Source: Bacteroidota bacterium
Lineage (GTDB): Bacteria; Bacteroidota; Bacteroidia; Flavobacteriales; Weeksellaceae
Length of the DNA: 64,000 nt
NCBI GenBank assembly: GCA_023460855.1
Contig: JAEWOS010000012.1
Location: forward strand, 36,011-100,010
Direction: 5' to 3'
In this document: positions 35,204-43,729 of the stretch, one piece after another
Numbering within the stretch: the stretch's first letter is position 1
Layout of the letters: each line of letters opens with the position of its first letter
The notes under the pieces: model-generated
What the model saw: the letters and a program-made list of their open reading frames with translations, nothing else
What the model was told of the DNA's origin: nothing
Databases searched by the model: none
Position numbers and translations under genes: made by a program

Positions 35204-36811
35204 CTACTTCTTTACGGCTGCTTTTATCAGTGCCTTAAAAAGCGGGTGTGGTGTTGCAACAGTACTTTTATATTCCGGGTGATACTGCACGCCTACATAA
35301 AAAGGGTGATTTTTCAGTTCGATGGTTTCCACAAGACCTGTATCCGGATTGAACCCTGTAGGAATCAAGCCGTTTTCTTCAAAAATATCTTTATAGTCAG
35401 AATTAAACTCGTAACGGTGTCTGTGTCTTTCCGAAATGGTTTTTGCTCCGTAAATTTCATGCAGCATACTGCCTGTTTTCAGGCTGCATTTCCACGCGCC
35501 CAGTCTCATCGTTCCACCTTTATCCACTACATTTTTCTGATCTGCCATCAGCGCAATTACCGGATCAGGCGTAGTTCCGTCGAATTCCATCGAGTTGGCT
35601 TTTTCCAGTCCCAGAACGTTTCTCGCAAATTCTACTGTCATAATCTGCATTCCGAGGCAGATTCCGAGCAAAGGAATTTTCTTCTCGCGCGCATATCTCG
35701 CAGCATTGATTTTTCCTTCAATTCCGCGGTCGCCGAATCCCGGCGCAATCAGCATCGCATCAATTCCGTCAAAAAACTCATCCATATTTTCGTCCGAAAG
35801 ATCAGCACTGTACACCCAGCGGATTTTCACGTCGGTTTCGAGATCGGCTCCTGCATGAATAAAAGCTTCGGCAATCGATTTATAGGAATCCTGCAGGGAA
35901 ACATATTTCCCAACCAGTGCGATTTCAACAGATTTCTTAGGATGCTTGTATTTTTTCAGGAATTTTTTCCAGTCGTCCAGGTTCGCTTCTTTCGAGGCAG
36001 GCAAACCCAGCTCCTTTAGAACCACCTCATCAAAATTTTGCTTCTGAAGATCGAGCGGAACCTGATAAATGGTGTCCGCATCCATACATTCAATAACATT
36101 ATCCGCGGGAACATTGCAGAACAAGGCCAGTTTTGCGCGAACATCCTTAGGAATTTTATGTTCGGAACGGCAAACGAGAACATCGGCCTGAATTCCGTTT
36201 TCCATCAGCAAACGAACGGAATGCTGGGAAGGTTTTGTTTTCAGCTCGCCGCTTGCAGATAAATAAGGAAGTAAAGTAAGGTGAATCACCATGGAATTGT
36301 TTTCACCGAGTTCCCATTTCAGCTGCCTCACCGATTCTATGTAGGGTAACGATTCAATATCGCCGACAGTTCCGCCGATTTCCGTAATGATGATATCGAA
36401 ATTCTGCTTTGCTAATATTTTAATCCGCCTTTTGATTTCATTGGTAATGTGCGGCACTACCTGCACCGTTTTTCCGAGGAAATCACCTTTACGTTCTTTT
36501 TCGATGACGGTCTGGTAAATTCTTCCAGTAGTTACATTATTGTTCTGTGAAGTCGGAGAATCCAGGAATCTTTCGTAATGGCCCAAATCCAGATCGGTTT
36601 CTGCACCGTCTTCGGTAACGTAACACTCGCCGTGTTCGTAAGGATTTAAAGTTCCGGGATCGACGTTGATATATGGATCGAGTTTCTGAATGGTAACGCT
36701 GAAGCCGCGCGATTTAAGAAGAAGTCCCAAAGAAGCGGACACAATTCCCTTTCCTAAAGAAGAAGTTACACCTCCTGTCACGAAGATGAATTTGGTGTTC
36801 TTTTTACTCAT
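35204..36811 (-). CDS. pyrG: CTP synthase
   Basis: Makes CTP from UTP, ATP and glutamine. The 535-aa protein has the synthetase domain (KFIFVTGGVTSSLGKGIVSA at the N-terminus with its P-loop, then PYINVDPGTLNPYEHGE and EIGGTVGDIESLPYIE). It also has a glutamine amidotransferase domain (IPLLGICLGMQ with the catalytic Cys, and VGVQYHPEYKS with the His). It is full length and intact. Confidence 0.97.
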   Translation of the reverse strand: MSKKNTKFIFVTGGVTSSLGKGIVSASLGLLLKSRGFSVTIQKLDPYINVDPGTLNPYEHGECYVTEDGAETDLDLGHYERFLDSPTSQNNNVTTGRIYQTVIEKERKGDFLGKTVQVVPHITNEIKRRIKILAKQNFDIIITEIGGTVGDIESLPYIESVRQLKWELGENNSMVIHLTLLPYLSASGELKTKPSQHSVRLLMENGIQADVLVCRSEHKIPKDVRAKLALFCNVPADNVIECMDADTIYQVPLDLQKQNFDEVVLKELGLPASKEANLDDWKKFLKKYKHPKKSVEIALVGKYVSLQDSYKSIAEAFIHAGADLETDVKIRWVYSADLSDENMDEFFDGIDAMLIAPGFGDRGIEGKINAARYAREKKIPLLGICLGMQIMTVEFARNVLGLEKANSMEFDGTTPDPVIALMADQKNVVDKGGTMRLGAWKCSLKTGSMLHEIYGAKTISERHRHRYEFNSDYKDIFEENGLIPTGFNPDTGLVETIELKNHPFYVGVQYHPEYKSTVATPHPLFKALIKAAVKK

Positions 36812-36964
36812 TAAATTTAGGTTTGCGCAAAGTTAAAGGAAAAAAGCATCTGCTGCAATCATAATGCTTTTTTATCTCTTTTTTCGAACTGCAGTGAGTG
36901 AGTGAAGTTTTGAGTGTTTGAGTGATATTGGTTTAATGGTTTAGTAATCGAATCACAAACCAAA

Positions 36965-37072
36965 CTTCTCGATACGGAATTTTCAAATCCTGCTCGAAGT
37001 GACGGGGTTATGTAGAAATATTTGACTGATCGTTCGTCAGTTCGAGTTGTGGAATGAAGTGGAGTGTATCGC
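36965..37072. repeat. REP-like palindromic repeat, copy 1
   Basis: Runs from CTTCTCGATACGGAAT to GTGTATCGCG. It contains an inner inverted pair CTCGAAGTGACG and CGTTCGTCAGTTCGAG. Its outer right arm is slightly degenerate compared with copy 2. Confidence 0.7.
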
Positions 37073-37140
37073 GTGTTTTAGTGAAGAGTAGTTTAGTGGT
37101 TTAGTAATTGAATTAATATTGAACTTAAATCAAAACTAGA

Positions 37141-37253
37141 CTTCTCGATACGGAATTTTTCAAATTCCTACTCGAAGTGACGACTTTGAGTTGTATTAAT
37201 TAACTAATCGTTCGTCAGTTCGAGTAGCAGAACGAAGTGTAGCGTATCGAGAA
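37141..37253. repeat. REP-like palindromic repeat, copy 2
   Basis: CTTCTCGATACG and CGTATCGAGAAC form the outer dyad; TCGAAGTGACG and CGTCAGTTCGA form the inner one with a single mismatch. Together they can fold a long hairpin of about 113 nt. Related palindromes are common between genes in this bacterial group, as far as I recall. Confidence 0.75.
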
Positions 37254-37315
37254 CCTTTTTAGTGAGCGTTTGAGCAACGAGTGGTTTAGTGGTTTAGTAA
37301 TTGAATCGGACTGAA

Positions 37316-39049
37316 CTAAATCGTATGTTTTACCTGTGCATGGTAAAGCGTCGCGTAATAACCACCCTTTGCCAGCAAATCATGATGGCTGCCTTCTTCC
37401 ACAATTTTCCCCTGATCCATCACAATGATTTTGTCCGCTTTCTCAATCGTGGAAAGCCTGTGCGCAATAATAATAGATGTGCGGTTTTGGGTGATTTTTT
37501 CCGTGGCGCGCTGAATCAGCTTTTCGCTTTCGTGATCAATTGAAGACGTAGCTTCGTCAAGAATCAGGATTTTCGGATCCGATAAATACGCGCGCAGAAA
37601 CGACAGCAACTGTCTTTGTCCCAATGAAATCGAAGAACCGCGTTCGCTCACCACATAATCGTAACCGCCCGGAAGCTGGGAAATAAATTCATCCACTTCG
37701 ATTTCTGCGGCAGCCTTCCGGATTTTTTCCAGCGTTACCGTATCATCACCGAAAGAAAGATTTTCGAAAATACTGCCGTGAAAAAGGAATACATCCTGCA
37801 GCACGACGCCAATATGACTTCTCAAATTGTACAGCTCATAATCTTTCAAATCCACATCGTCGATGAGAATTCTTCCTGAATTTATATCATAAAGCCTGGT
37901 AATCAAAGAAATAATCGTAGATTTTCCCGCACCGGTTGCTCCGACAATGGCCACGGATTCTCCCGGATTTACTTTGAAATCAATTCCCTTTAATACCTCC
38001 TGTTTCTCATCGTATGAAAAACGGACATTCTGGAATTCAATTTTACCCTCAAACTCATTTTTTTGCACTGTTCCGTGGTTTGACATGGCATTATCCTGAT
38101 CGATGAGTCCCAAAACACGTTCGGCACCAACGATTCCGCGCTGAATATTGTTAAAACGGTCCGCAATCTGACGCAAAGGACGGATCAGCATCGAAATATA
38201 CTGAATGAAGGCAATTACAACGCCGGCAGTAATGGTGATATAACCTCCGTAAAACAATATAAAGCCAATAAACACCGACGAAATCAATTCCACTACCGGA
38301 AAGAACAGCGAGAAAATGAAAACGGTTCTCAGAAGCGCAGATTTGAGCGTGATGTTGATATCGTCAAATTTCTTGAATTCCTGCTCTTCCCTGTTGAAAA
38401 CCTGAATGATCTGCATTCCGGCAAGCCTTTCCTGCACGAATGAATTCTGATTGGCTGTCCAGGTTCTTTCATCGCCAAACGCTTTTTTAAGCCTTTTCTG
38501 GAAAAACCTGGTGATTACGAGCATTAAGGGCAAAATCACCAGAGAAATATAGGTGAGATCTTTGTTCGCTGTATACATCATTATGAGCACGAACACGATT
38601 CTGAGCACGTCGCCAAAAACCATCAGAAAACCGTCGGTATAAACGGTTGCTATGGTTTCCACATCGCCAACAGCACGCGTTACCAGTTGCCCTATTGGAG
38701 TTTTATCGAAAAAAGAAGCTTTGAAGTAAATGAGTTTTTTGTACAGCCGCTCCCGGATATCGCGAATTACATTCTGTGAAATAAAATTCGAAAACCAAAC
38801 GAGGAAAAAATTAAGAAAAGTTTCCAGAAAAACCAGTCCGATCAGCCAGAAAATGTGCTTCATCATCAACGATTTATCGCGGAGTTTGATGATGTCGATA
38901 TCCACGATCTGCATGGTAAGATATGGCCTGTATGTAGCAACAATTGCCAGCAATACAGAAATAATTAAAGCCAGGATAAACCAGGTCCGGAAATTCATCC
39001 CGATACTGAAAAGCCTTTTAATAATATCCCAGGTACTGTTTTTTTTCAT
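37316..39049 (-). CDS. ABC exporter, fused permease and ATPase (MsbA/MdlB type)
   Basis: Half-size exporter acting as a homo- or heterodimer in the inner membrane; the substrate could be a lipid, drug or peptide. The 577-aa protein has six membrane helices in the first 310 residues. The ATPase has Walker A GATGAGKST, the signature SLGQRQ (variant of LSGGQ), Walker B ILILDEATSS and the H-loop IIAHRLST. The variant signature is common in the MdlB/YheH-like subfamily. It stands alone between the repeat-rich region and truA. Confidence 0.88.
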   Translation of the reverse strand: MKKNSTWDIIKRLFSIGMNFRTWFILALIISVLLAIVATYRPYLTMQIVDIDIIKLRDKSLMMKHIFWLIGLVFLETFLNFFLVWFSNFISQNVIRDIRERLYKKLIYFKASFFDKTPIGQLVTRAVGDVETIATVYTDGFLMVFGDVLRIVFVLIMMYTANKDLTYISLVILPLMLVITRFFQKRLKKAFGDERTWTANQNSFVQERLAGMQIIQVFNREEQEFKKFDDINITLKSALLRTVFIFSLFFPVVELISSVFIGFILFYGGYITITAGVVIAFIQYISMLIRPLRQIADRFNNIQRGIVGAERVLGLIDQDNAMSNHGTVQKNEFEGKIEFQNVRFSYDEKQEVLKGIDFKVNPGESVAIVGATGAGKSTIISLITRLYDINSGRILIDDVDLKDYELYNLRSHIGVVLQDVFLFHGSIFENLSFGDDTVTLEKIRKAAAEIEVDEFISQLPGGYDYVVSERGSSISLGQRQLLSFLRAYLSDPKILILDEATSSIDHESEKLIQRATEKITQNRTSIIIAHRLSTIEKADKIIVMDQGKIVEEGSHHDLLAKGGYYATLYHAQVKHTI

Positions 39050-39137
39050 TCTTTAAATAAAAGCAACACGGTTTTGATAGTATTGCTGGAGGATCTAAAA
39101 ACTACCGTTCTGCATCCTTAATTTAGTTCAGTTGATA

Positions 39138-39875
39138 TCACGGTTTATCAAAATCATATCCTACATCCACCAGAAAAAGTCCGTGAGCAGGCGCTGATGT
39201 TCCGGCACTTCCTCTGTTTTTATCTTCTATAATATTCCGTAAATCCTGTGGCTGAATTTTGCCTGTTCCGATTTCCACCATGGTTCCCACAATCGCTCTG
39301 ACCATATTTCGTAGAAAACGGTCAGCAGAAACCGTAAACTTAATGAGGTTTCCGCTTTGCTCCCATTCAGCTTTATAAATTTTACAGAAGGTGGTTTTAT
39401 TATCGCCGCCCGTTTTGGAAAAACTTGCAAAATCATCATATTCAAAAAGAATTTTACAGGCGTCGTTCATGTTATCGAGATCAAGATATTTCTTCAGTTG
39501 CCACGCAGAATCTGCAGTAAACGGGTCTTTTACGGTACTGATAAAATATTCATACGTTCGGAAAGTGGCGTCAAATCGCGCATGAAAATCCCGCTTAACA
39601 GCGAATATTCTTTTCACAGCAATATCTTCCGGCAGAAATGAGTTCAGTTGCTGTGTAAGTTTTTCGGAGATTTCCCCTTCAAAATCAAAATGCGCAAACA
39701 TTTTGCGTGCATGAACACCGGTATCGGTTCTTCCGGCGCCGGTTGTTTTTATTTCTGATCTCAGAATGGTGGACAGTGCTTTTTCCAGTACTTCCTGTAC
39801 TGAAATTTCGCGCGGCTGTATCTGATAACCAAAGTAATTTTTACCGTTGTAGGAAAATTCGATAAAATATCTCAA
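39138..39875 (-). CDS. truA: tRNA pseudouridine(38-40) synthase TruA
   Basis: Converts uridines 38-40 of the tRNA anticodon arm to pseudouridine. I prefer a TTG start at 39875 giving (M)RYFIEFSYNGKNYFGYQIQP, the usual N-terminus, 245 aa. The ATG at 39917 would add 14 atypical residues and run into the neighbouring stop. The catalytic Asp is in TTGAGRTDTGVHARKMFAHF, and FLRNMVRAIVGTMVEIGTGK is the conserved C-terminal motif. It lies 25 bp after the DUF3667 gene. Confidence 0.9.
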   Translation of the reverse strand: MRYFIEFSYNGKNYFGYQIQPREISVQEVLEKALSTILRSEIKTTGAGRTDTGVHARKMFAHFDFEGEISEKLTQQLNSFLPEDIAVKRIFAVKRDFHARFDATFRTYEYFISTVKDPFTADSAWQLKKYLDLDNMNDACKILFEYDDFASFSKTGGDNKTTFCKIYKAEWEQSGNLIKFTVSADRFLRNMVRAIVGTMVEIGTGKIQPQDLRNIIEDKNRGSAGTSAPAHGLFLVDVGYDFDKP

Positions 39876-39900
39876 AAAAATATTTTTGCAAAAATAGCAA

Positions 39901-40656
39901 TTAATGGCCGGACTCAATTAGTCCGGTAATCTGAAATCCGTATGAATAAAGTGCAGAAAGCACCATATTCATCACACTAAGCGAGATAATGAGCTTCACC
40001 TTACTCTTTGCGGAAGGCATCATGAGAAAACCGAACACCGTACCGTACAGATACATGAAGAATATGAGGAAGAAAATAAGAAAGAAAGTGTAGTTCGGTG
40101 TAAGCTGCGAACTGGTAACGAACGCGGAAATAAGACCAATGAGATGCATCAGAATCCACATAATGTTCAGTTGCGCTGCAATGTAGGTATTGGCGAGAAA
40201 GTGCTCCCAGAAATTATATTTTTTCCTGACGAAAAACAGCCAGGTTACAAGGCTCGCTAGCGGAATCATCAAGAAAATGAATACGCTGAAATAATGCTCA
40301 AAAAAATTGTGGGATTCATGCAATTTAATCCCGTTGTATTCCAGGGATTTTGCTGTAAGCCAGTCGATAAATTTCACCAGAAGCGTGCTAAGTGCAGTCA
40401 TCACCATCACATAACCGATCGGCCGGAAGTAGCGGATTCTTTTTCCTTCCAGGTAATCCTGAATCATTTGCCCGGGTCTGGTAAAAAGCATTTTCAGCGT
40501 ATAGAAAAACCCATGGTCCACATGAAAAACAGAATGCGGGATATCGTGGAGAAAATATTCGGCATTAACGCGGTGTTCATGCGCATTCTGTCCGCAGTTC
40601 GGGCAATAGTTCCCGACGAAAAGTTCACTGCAGTTTTTACATTCATGCCTTTGCAT
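39901..40656 (-). CDS. DUF3667 membrane protein with N-terminal zinc ribbon
   Basis: Unknown function. From the ATG at 40656 the protein is 251 aa: a zinc ribbon (CKNCSELFVGNYCPNCGQ), the DUF3667 hallmark HDIPHSVFHVDHGFFYTLKM then TRPGQMIQDYLEGKRIRYFR, and four or five membrane helices. The upstream in-frame ATG at 40791 would add 45 unrelated residues before the ribbon and crowd the divergent lpxK start, so it is not used. DUF3667 proteins are widespread in Bacteroidota but uncharacterised. Confidence 0.82.
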   Translation of the reverse strand: MQRHECKNCSELFVGNYCPNCGQNAHEHRVNAEYFLHDIPHSVFHVDHGFFYTLKMLFTRPGQMIQDYLEGKRIRYFRPIGYVMVMTALSTLLVKFIDWLTAKSLEYNGIKLHESHNFFEHYFSVFIFLMIPLASLVTWLFFVRKKYNFWEHFLANTYIAAQLNIMWILMHLIGLISAFVTSSQLTPNYTFFLIFFLIFFMYLYGTVFGFLMMPSAKSKVKLIISLSVMNMVLSALYSYGFQITGLIESGH

Positions 40657-40800
40657 TTTCAAAAATAGCAAAAGCGCAGGTTCCCTGATATGAATTTTTG
40701 TTAAATAACAGTTCTTTGTTGAAAACTCATCTTTTTTGAGGCCGACTTCCTGCACAAAATCGTTATTTTTGCACACGTTATCCTGAAACATTTTCTGCCT

Positions 40801-41829
40801 ATGAAAAGATGGTATCTCTACCCTTTTTCTCTGCTTTACGGTATAGGTTCCCGCATCCGGAACACGCTTTACGCTGCAGGCCTGAAGCGTTCTGTAAAAT
40901 TCAGGACTCCCATCATCAATGTCGGAAATCTTACGGTTGGTGGAAGCGGAAAATCGCCTATGGTGATGTATCTCGCGGATTATCTTTCTAAAAATTACAG
41001 AACGGGCGTGCTTTCACGCGGTTATGGAAGAGTGACGAAAGGCTACGCTGTAGTAAATTACGAAAGCAACTACAAAACCGTTGGCGACGAAGCGATGCAG
41101 CTTTTCGAAAGATTCAAAAACCGTTTTGTGATCGGCGTTTCCGAAGAAAGGGTTCCCGGTGCACAGAAACTCATCGAAGATATGGATCTCGATGTTTTAG
41201 TTCTGGATGATGCTTTTCAGCACAGAAAAATAAAAGCCGGACTAAATATTCTGATGACGGATTACAACGACCCGTATTTCAAGGATCATCTCTTACCTGC
41301 CGGAAACCTCCGCGAAAGCAGAAGTGGCGCAAAAAGAGCCCAGATCATTGTTGTTTCCAAATGTCCGGCAGAACTCACGGAGGAAAAAAAACAGTATTAT
41401 ATCTCGCGCATCAAACCGCAGCATTACCAGAAAGTTTTTTTCTCGGCAATTATTTATGAGGAATATGTTCAGGGACTGGAACACCGCATTCCGGATAACA
41501 ACCTCGCGTATTACGATATTCTGCTGATTACAGGAATTGCAAACCCAAAACCGCTGGAACAGCATCTTGCAAAATTTTCGCAGAAGGTAAAACACCTGAA
41601 ATTCCGCGACCATCATAATTTTTCGGACGCCGATGTAAAAAATATTCTTGCTGAATATAAAAAGCTGGGGGAATACAAACTCATCCTCACGACAGAAAAA
41701 GACTATGTAAGGTTAAAAACGTTTGATTTTCTTCGAGATCTGGTTTATTACTGGCCGATTCATGTGATGATTGAGAATAAGGAAGATTTCAACCAGACCA
41801 TCCTTTCTTACGTGAAAAAAGCAAGATAA
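40801..41829 (+). CDS. lpxK: Tetraacyldisaccharide 4'-kinase LpxK
   Basis: Phosphorylates the lipid A disaccharide at the 4' position at the inner membrane. The 342-aa protein has the expected P-loop in INVGNLTVGGSGKSPMVMYL (about residue 39-58), SRGYGRVTKGY, GDEAMQLFERF and LVLDDAFQHRKIKAGLNIL, all standard LpxK motifs, and a C-terminal FRDHHNFSDADVKNIL. An N-terminal hydrophobic helix for membrane association is present. It is complete. Confidence 0.94.
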   Translation: MKRWYLYPFSLLYGIGSRIRNTLYAAGLKRSVKFRTPIINVGNLTVGGSGKSPMVMYLADYLSKNYRTGVLSRGYGRVTKGYAVVNYESNYKTVGDEAMQLFERFKNRFVIGVSEERVPGAQKLIEDMDLDVLVLDDAFQHRKIKAGLNILMTDYNDPYFKDHLLPAGNLRESRSGAKRAQIIVVSKCPAELTEEKKQYYISRIKPQHYQKVFFSAIIYEEYVQGLEHRIPDNNLAYYDILLITGIANPKPLEQHLAKFSQKVKHLKFRDHHNFSDADVKNILAEYKKLGEYKLILTTEKDYVRLKTFDFLRDLVYYWPIHVMIENKEDFNQTILSYVKKAR

Positions 41830-42279
41830 AAGTCTGGAATTTTCCAAAAAAAGCGTTCGAGAACCTGATTTATTCGGAAATTGTGCATAAATATTTTGTG
41901 GAATAACACAGGAAATCCTGAAATATAAAGTACTGATAACGTTGATAAAGCGTTGATTTTTTGTGAATAAAATCACGGATAATCACTTGCTTTTGCTATA
42001 TTTTTCGAACTACATTTACATCATAAACAAAGCCGGATACAGAACAACTGAGCAATCAGTTTTAGATGACCGGCATTGATTTACACTGAATCTCCGGAAT
42101 TTCATAAACCTGTAGCGATTACCTCAACACCGGAAATGCAAAAACCGGAATTCAACTGAAGGATCAGGATTTTTTCCGTAAACAAACGGCGTTTTTTAAG
42201 AACGGTTTTCGAAAGAAAACACAATTTGAAAAGCAAAGATTGAGACACTGAAAAGATCAAATGAACTTCAAAATTTTCG

Positions 42280-42333
42280 ACTGATGATTAAGTTGATTTT
42301 AACGAATCAAAAAACTTAGTCATCAGTTTTTTT
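42280..42333 (+). terminator. Strong plus-strand terminator without nearby gene
   Basis: ACTGATGATTAAGTT (42280-42294) pairs with AACTTAGTCATCAGT (42313-42327) over 15 positions with one G-U-type mismatch. It is followed by a run of eight T. Confidence 0.75.
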
Positions 42334-42344
42334 TATGCAAATAA

Positions 42345-42366
42345 AACCCCTGCGAAAACAGGGATT
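42345..42366 (-). terminator. Possible terminator of the lipoprotein gene
   Basis: CCCTG / CAGGG stem with a 6-nt loop, extended by A-T pairs, about 35 bp past the stop of the 42401 gene. The T run on the minus strand is short (TTTTATTT), so the call is tentative. Confidence 0.5.
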
Positions 42367-42400
42367 CGTCACAATTGCTATTATTAATTAATTATGACTG

Positions 42401-42871
42401 TTAATTCTTTGTAAAAGTCAGATAATCTGTACCTCCGTTTCCGCCACTGTTGTCAACCAACCTTATTGTGGAATTCGTCTTTCCGAGAATATCCCAGTCG
42501 TCGCTGAGTTCGGCATACTTTGGAGGAGCACTGAAGTTAATATTGAAATCCAGATCGTTCGGACTGTCATCATTGCTGTTGGAATCAGTTACCGACCAAC
42601 TACCGTTAATAGTATTTCCGCTATCCAAAGCAGTAAGAACATTATTGGAGCCAAAAGTGAAGCTCACCCCGCTGTACATATTAGTTTTATCCACACCGGA
42701 ATCATTGTAGGTCGTGATTCGCCACGTACCTGAAGTAACAATGTTATTAACTGCCGAAATCGTGTTCTGACTGCTGTTGCCCCGATTATCATCGTGATGG
42801 CACGAAGAAAAGATTAAACTGAAAACAGCAACGGCAAAAAGCAAATAAGGAATTTTTAGGGGTTTTTTCAT
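42401..42871 (-). CDS. Lipocalin-like lipoprotein
   Basis: Unknown function. The 156-aa protein has a lipoprotein signal (YLLFAVAVFSLIFSSC, Cys at the lipobox, followed by HHDDN). The rest resembles lipocalin-like domains common in Bacteroidota: a GTWRITTYNDSG start strand, then FTFGSNNVLTA and GSWSVTD, ending in a LTFTKN strand. Such proteins are anchored in the outer or inner membrane. It faces the same way as the Crp/Fnr regulator gene but is about 150 bp away, so it is probably transcribed alone. Confidence 0.6.
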   Translation of the reverse strand: MKKPLKIPYLLFAVAVFSLIFSSCHHDDNRGNSSQNTISAVNNIVTSGTWRITTYNDSGVDKTNMYSGVSFTFGSNNVLTALDSGNTINGSWSVTDSNSNDDSPNDLDFNINFSAPPKYAELSDDWDILGKTNSTIRLVDNSGGNGGTDYLTFTKN

Positions 42872-43021
42872 GATTTCTTGAATTTGGGTTAAACATCATC
42901 TTCAATCACCAGCAGTTCAAAATCACAGATGTTCAAAATTAATTTTGAAACCCAGAAGTGCAACCGGATGATTTAATATGTCAAAAATAATATCACAGTA
43001 AATTAAAAGTGGTGACTAAAG

Positions 43022-43657
43022 TCACAGCCGGTTAAAAATTTCAATATTTCCTGCAGTTTGTTTGATCAGGGATTCATTTTCAAATTTTTTTAGCAGTCTG
43101 CTTATTACTTCCCGTGCCGTTCCCAAATCGTTTGCAATTTCTCTGTGTGAAAGCTTCAGTTGATTTGTTCCAAGTACATTCACACGGTGGTTCAGATAAT
43201 CTTTCAGGCGTTTGTCCAGACGATGGAAAACCGCCTGGTTTACCATTTCAATCATGGCGGTGTACCGGAATTCGTACTGTTCATAGAAAACAGCATTGAT
43301 TTCGGGATATTTGATAATCCAGCTTCTGATTTTCGCGGCGGGAATAAGTGCTACTTTTGTGTCTTCCTCTGTCATCGCATATACACGGCTAATTCCGTCT
43401 TTGAAAATACAGGAGAATGACATAATGCAACTTTGGTCAGGTCTGATGAAATAATAAAGCAGTTCTTTATCGTCGCTGATCGTATAAATCTTTACCAGGC
43501 CTTCCAGAACAATCGGGATATATTTCACGAATTTACCTTCCCGTATCAATTCCGACTTGGCAGGAAATTCCATATAGATAGCGGAATCCAGAAATTCTGC
43601 AATAAATTCGTCGCCCAAAAAGGCAAACATATCTACTGCTTTTTGAAGACCGTTCAT
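43022..43657 (-). CDS. Crp/Fnr-family transcriptional regulator
   Basis: The 211-aa protein has an N-terminal cyclic-nucleotide-binding fold (residues about 20-120, including EFPAKSELIREGKFVKYIPI and LEGLVKIYTISDDKELLYYF) and a C-terminal winged helix (LSHREIANDLGTAREVISRL). The typical cAMP-binding Arg motif is not clear and the Fnr iron-sulfur cysteines are absent, so the ligand is unknown. The gene is divergent from dinB with 72 bp between. Confidence 0.85.
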   Translation of the reverse strand: MNGLQKAVDMFAFLGDEFIAEFLDSAIYMEFPAKSELIREGKFVKYIPIVLEGLVKIYTISDDKELLYYFIRPDQSCIMSFSCIFKDGISRVYAMTEEDTKVALIPAAKIRSWIIKYPEINAVFYEQYEFRYTAMIEMVNQAVFHRLDKRLKDYLNHRVNVLGTNQLKLSHREIANDLGTAREVISRLLKKFENESLIKQTAGNIEIFNRL

Positions 43658-43729
43658 GGTTATGGTTTTGGAAGATAAAATTAATTATTTCTAACTTCAA
43701 TCCGCTAAAAAATTTCGTACTGCATAAAG

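Larger units (their letters stand above)
36812..37315. other. Repeat-rich intergenic region
   Basis: About 500 bp without a gene, filled by two palindromic repeat copies and three copies of a GGTTTAGTAATNGAAT-type unit (around 36930-36954, 37091-37113 and 37282-37305). A related GGTTTAGTGGTGTA unit recurs at about 46398 and 46487. No coding potential is seen. Confidence 0.7.
41830..42400. other. Long intergenic region, possible small RNA
   Basis: About 570 bp with no open frame of note. The plus strand ends in a strong terminator-like hairpin at 42280-42333, 450 bp beyond lpxK, with a possible -7-like TATATTTT at about 41998. This combination is compatible with an independent noncoding transcript, but it could also be a long 3' untranslated region of lpxK. 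Confidence 0.3.

Noticed and set aside
35192..36019. A 275-codon plus-strand open frame opposite pyrG
   Set aside because: It mirrors the coding bias of the strongly conserved CTP synthase on the other strand and resembles no protein.
36880..37315. A CRISPR array
   Set aside because: The repeats are two long palindromes and a few irregular short units, without regular repeat-spacer spacing or cas genes.
39876..39917. ATG at 39917 as the start of truA
   Set aside because: It adds an atypical 14-residue extension and overlaps the neighbouring stop codon; the TTG at 39875 gives the canonical N-terminus.
41830..42400. A chromosome origin, because of the AT-rich intergenic DNA
   Set aside because: No cluster of DnaA boxes and no dnaA, dnaN or similar neighbour is present.
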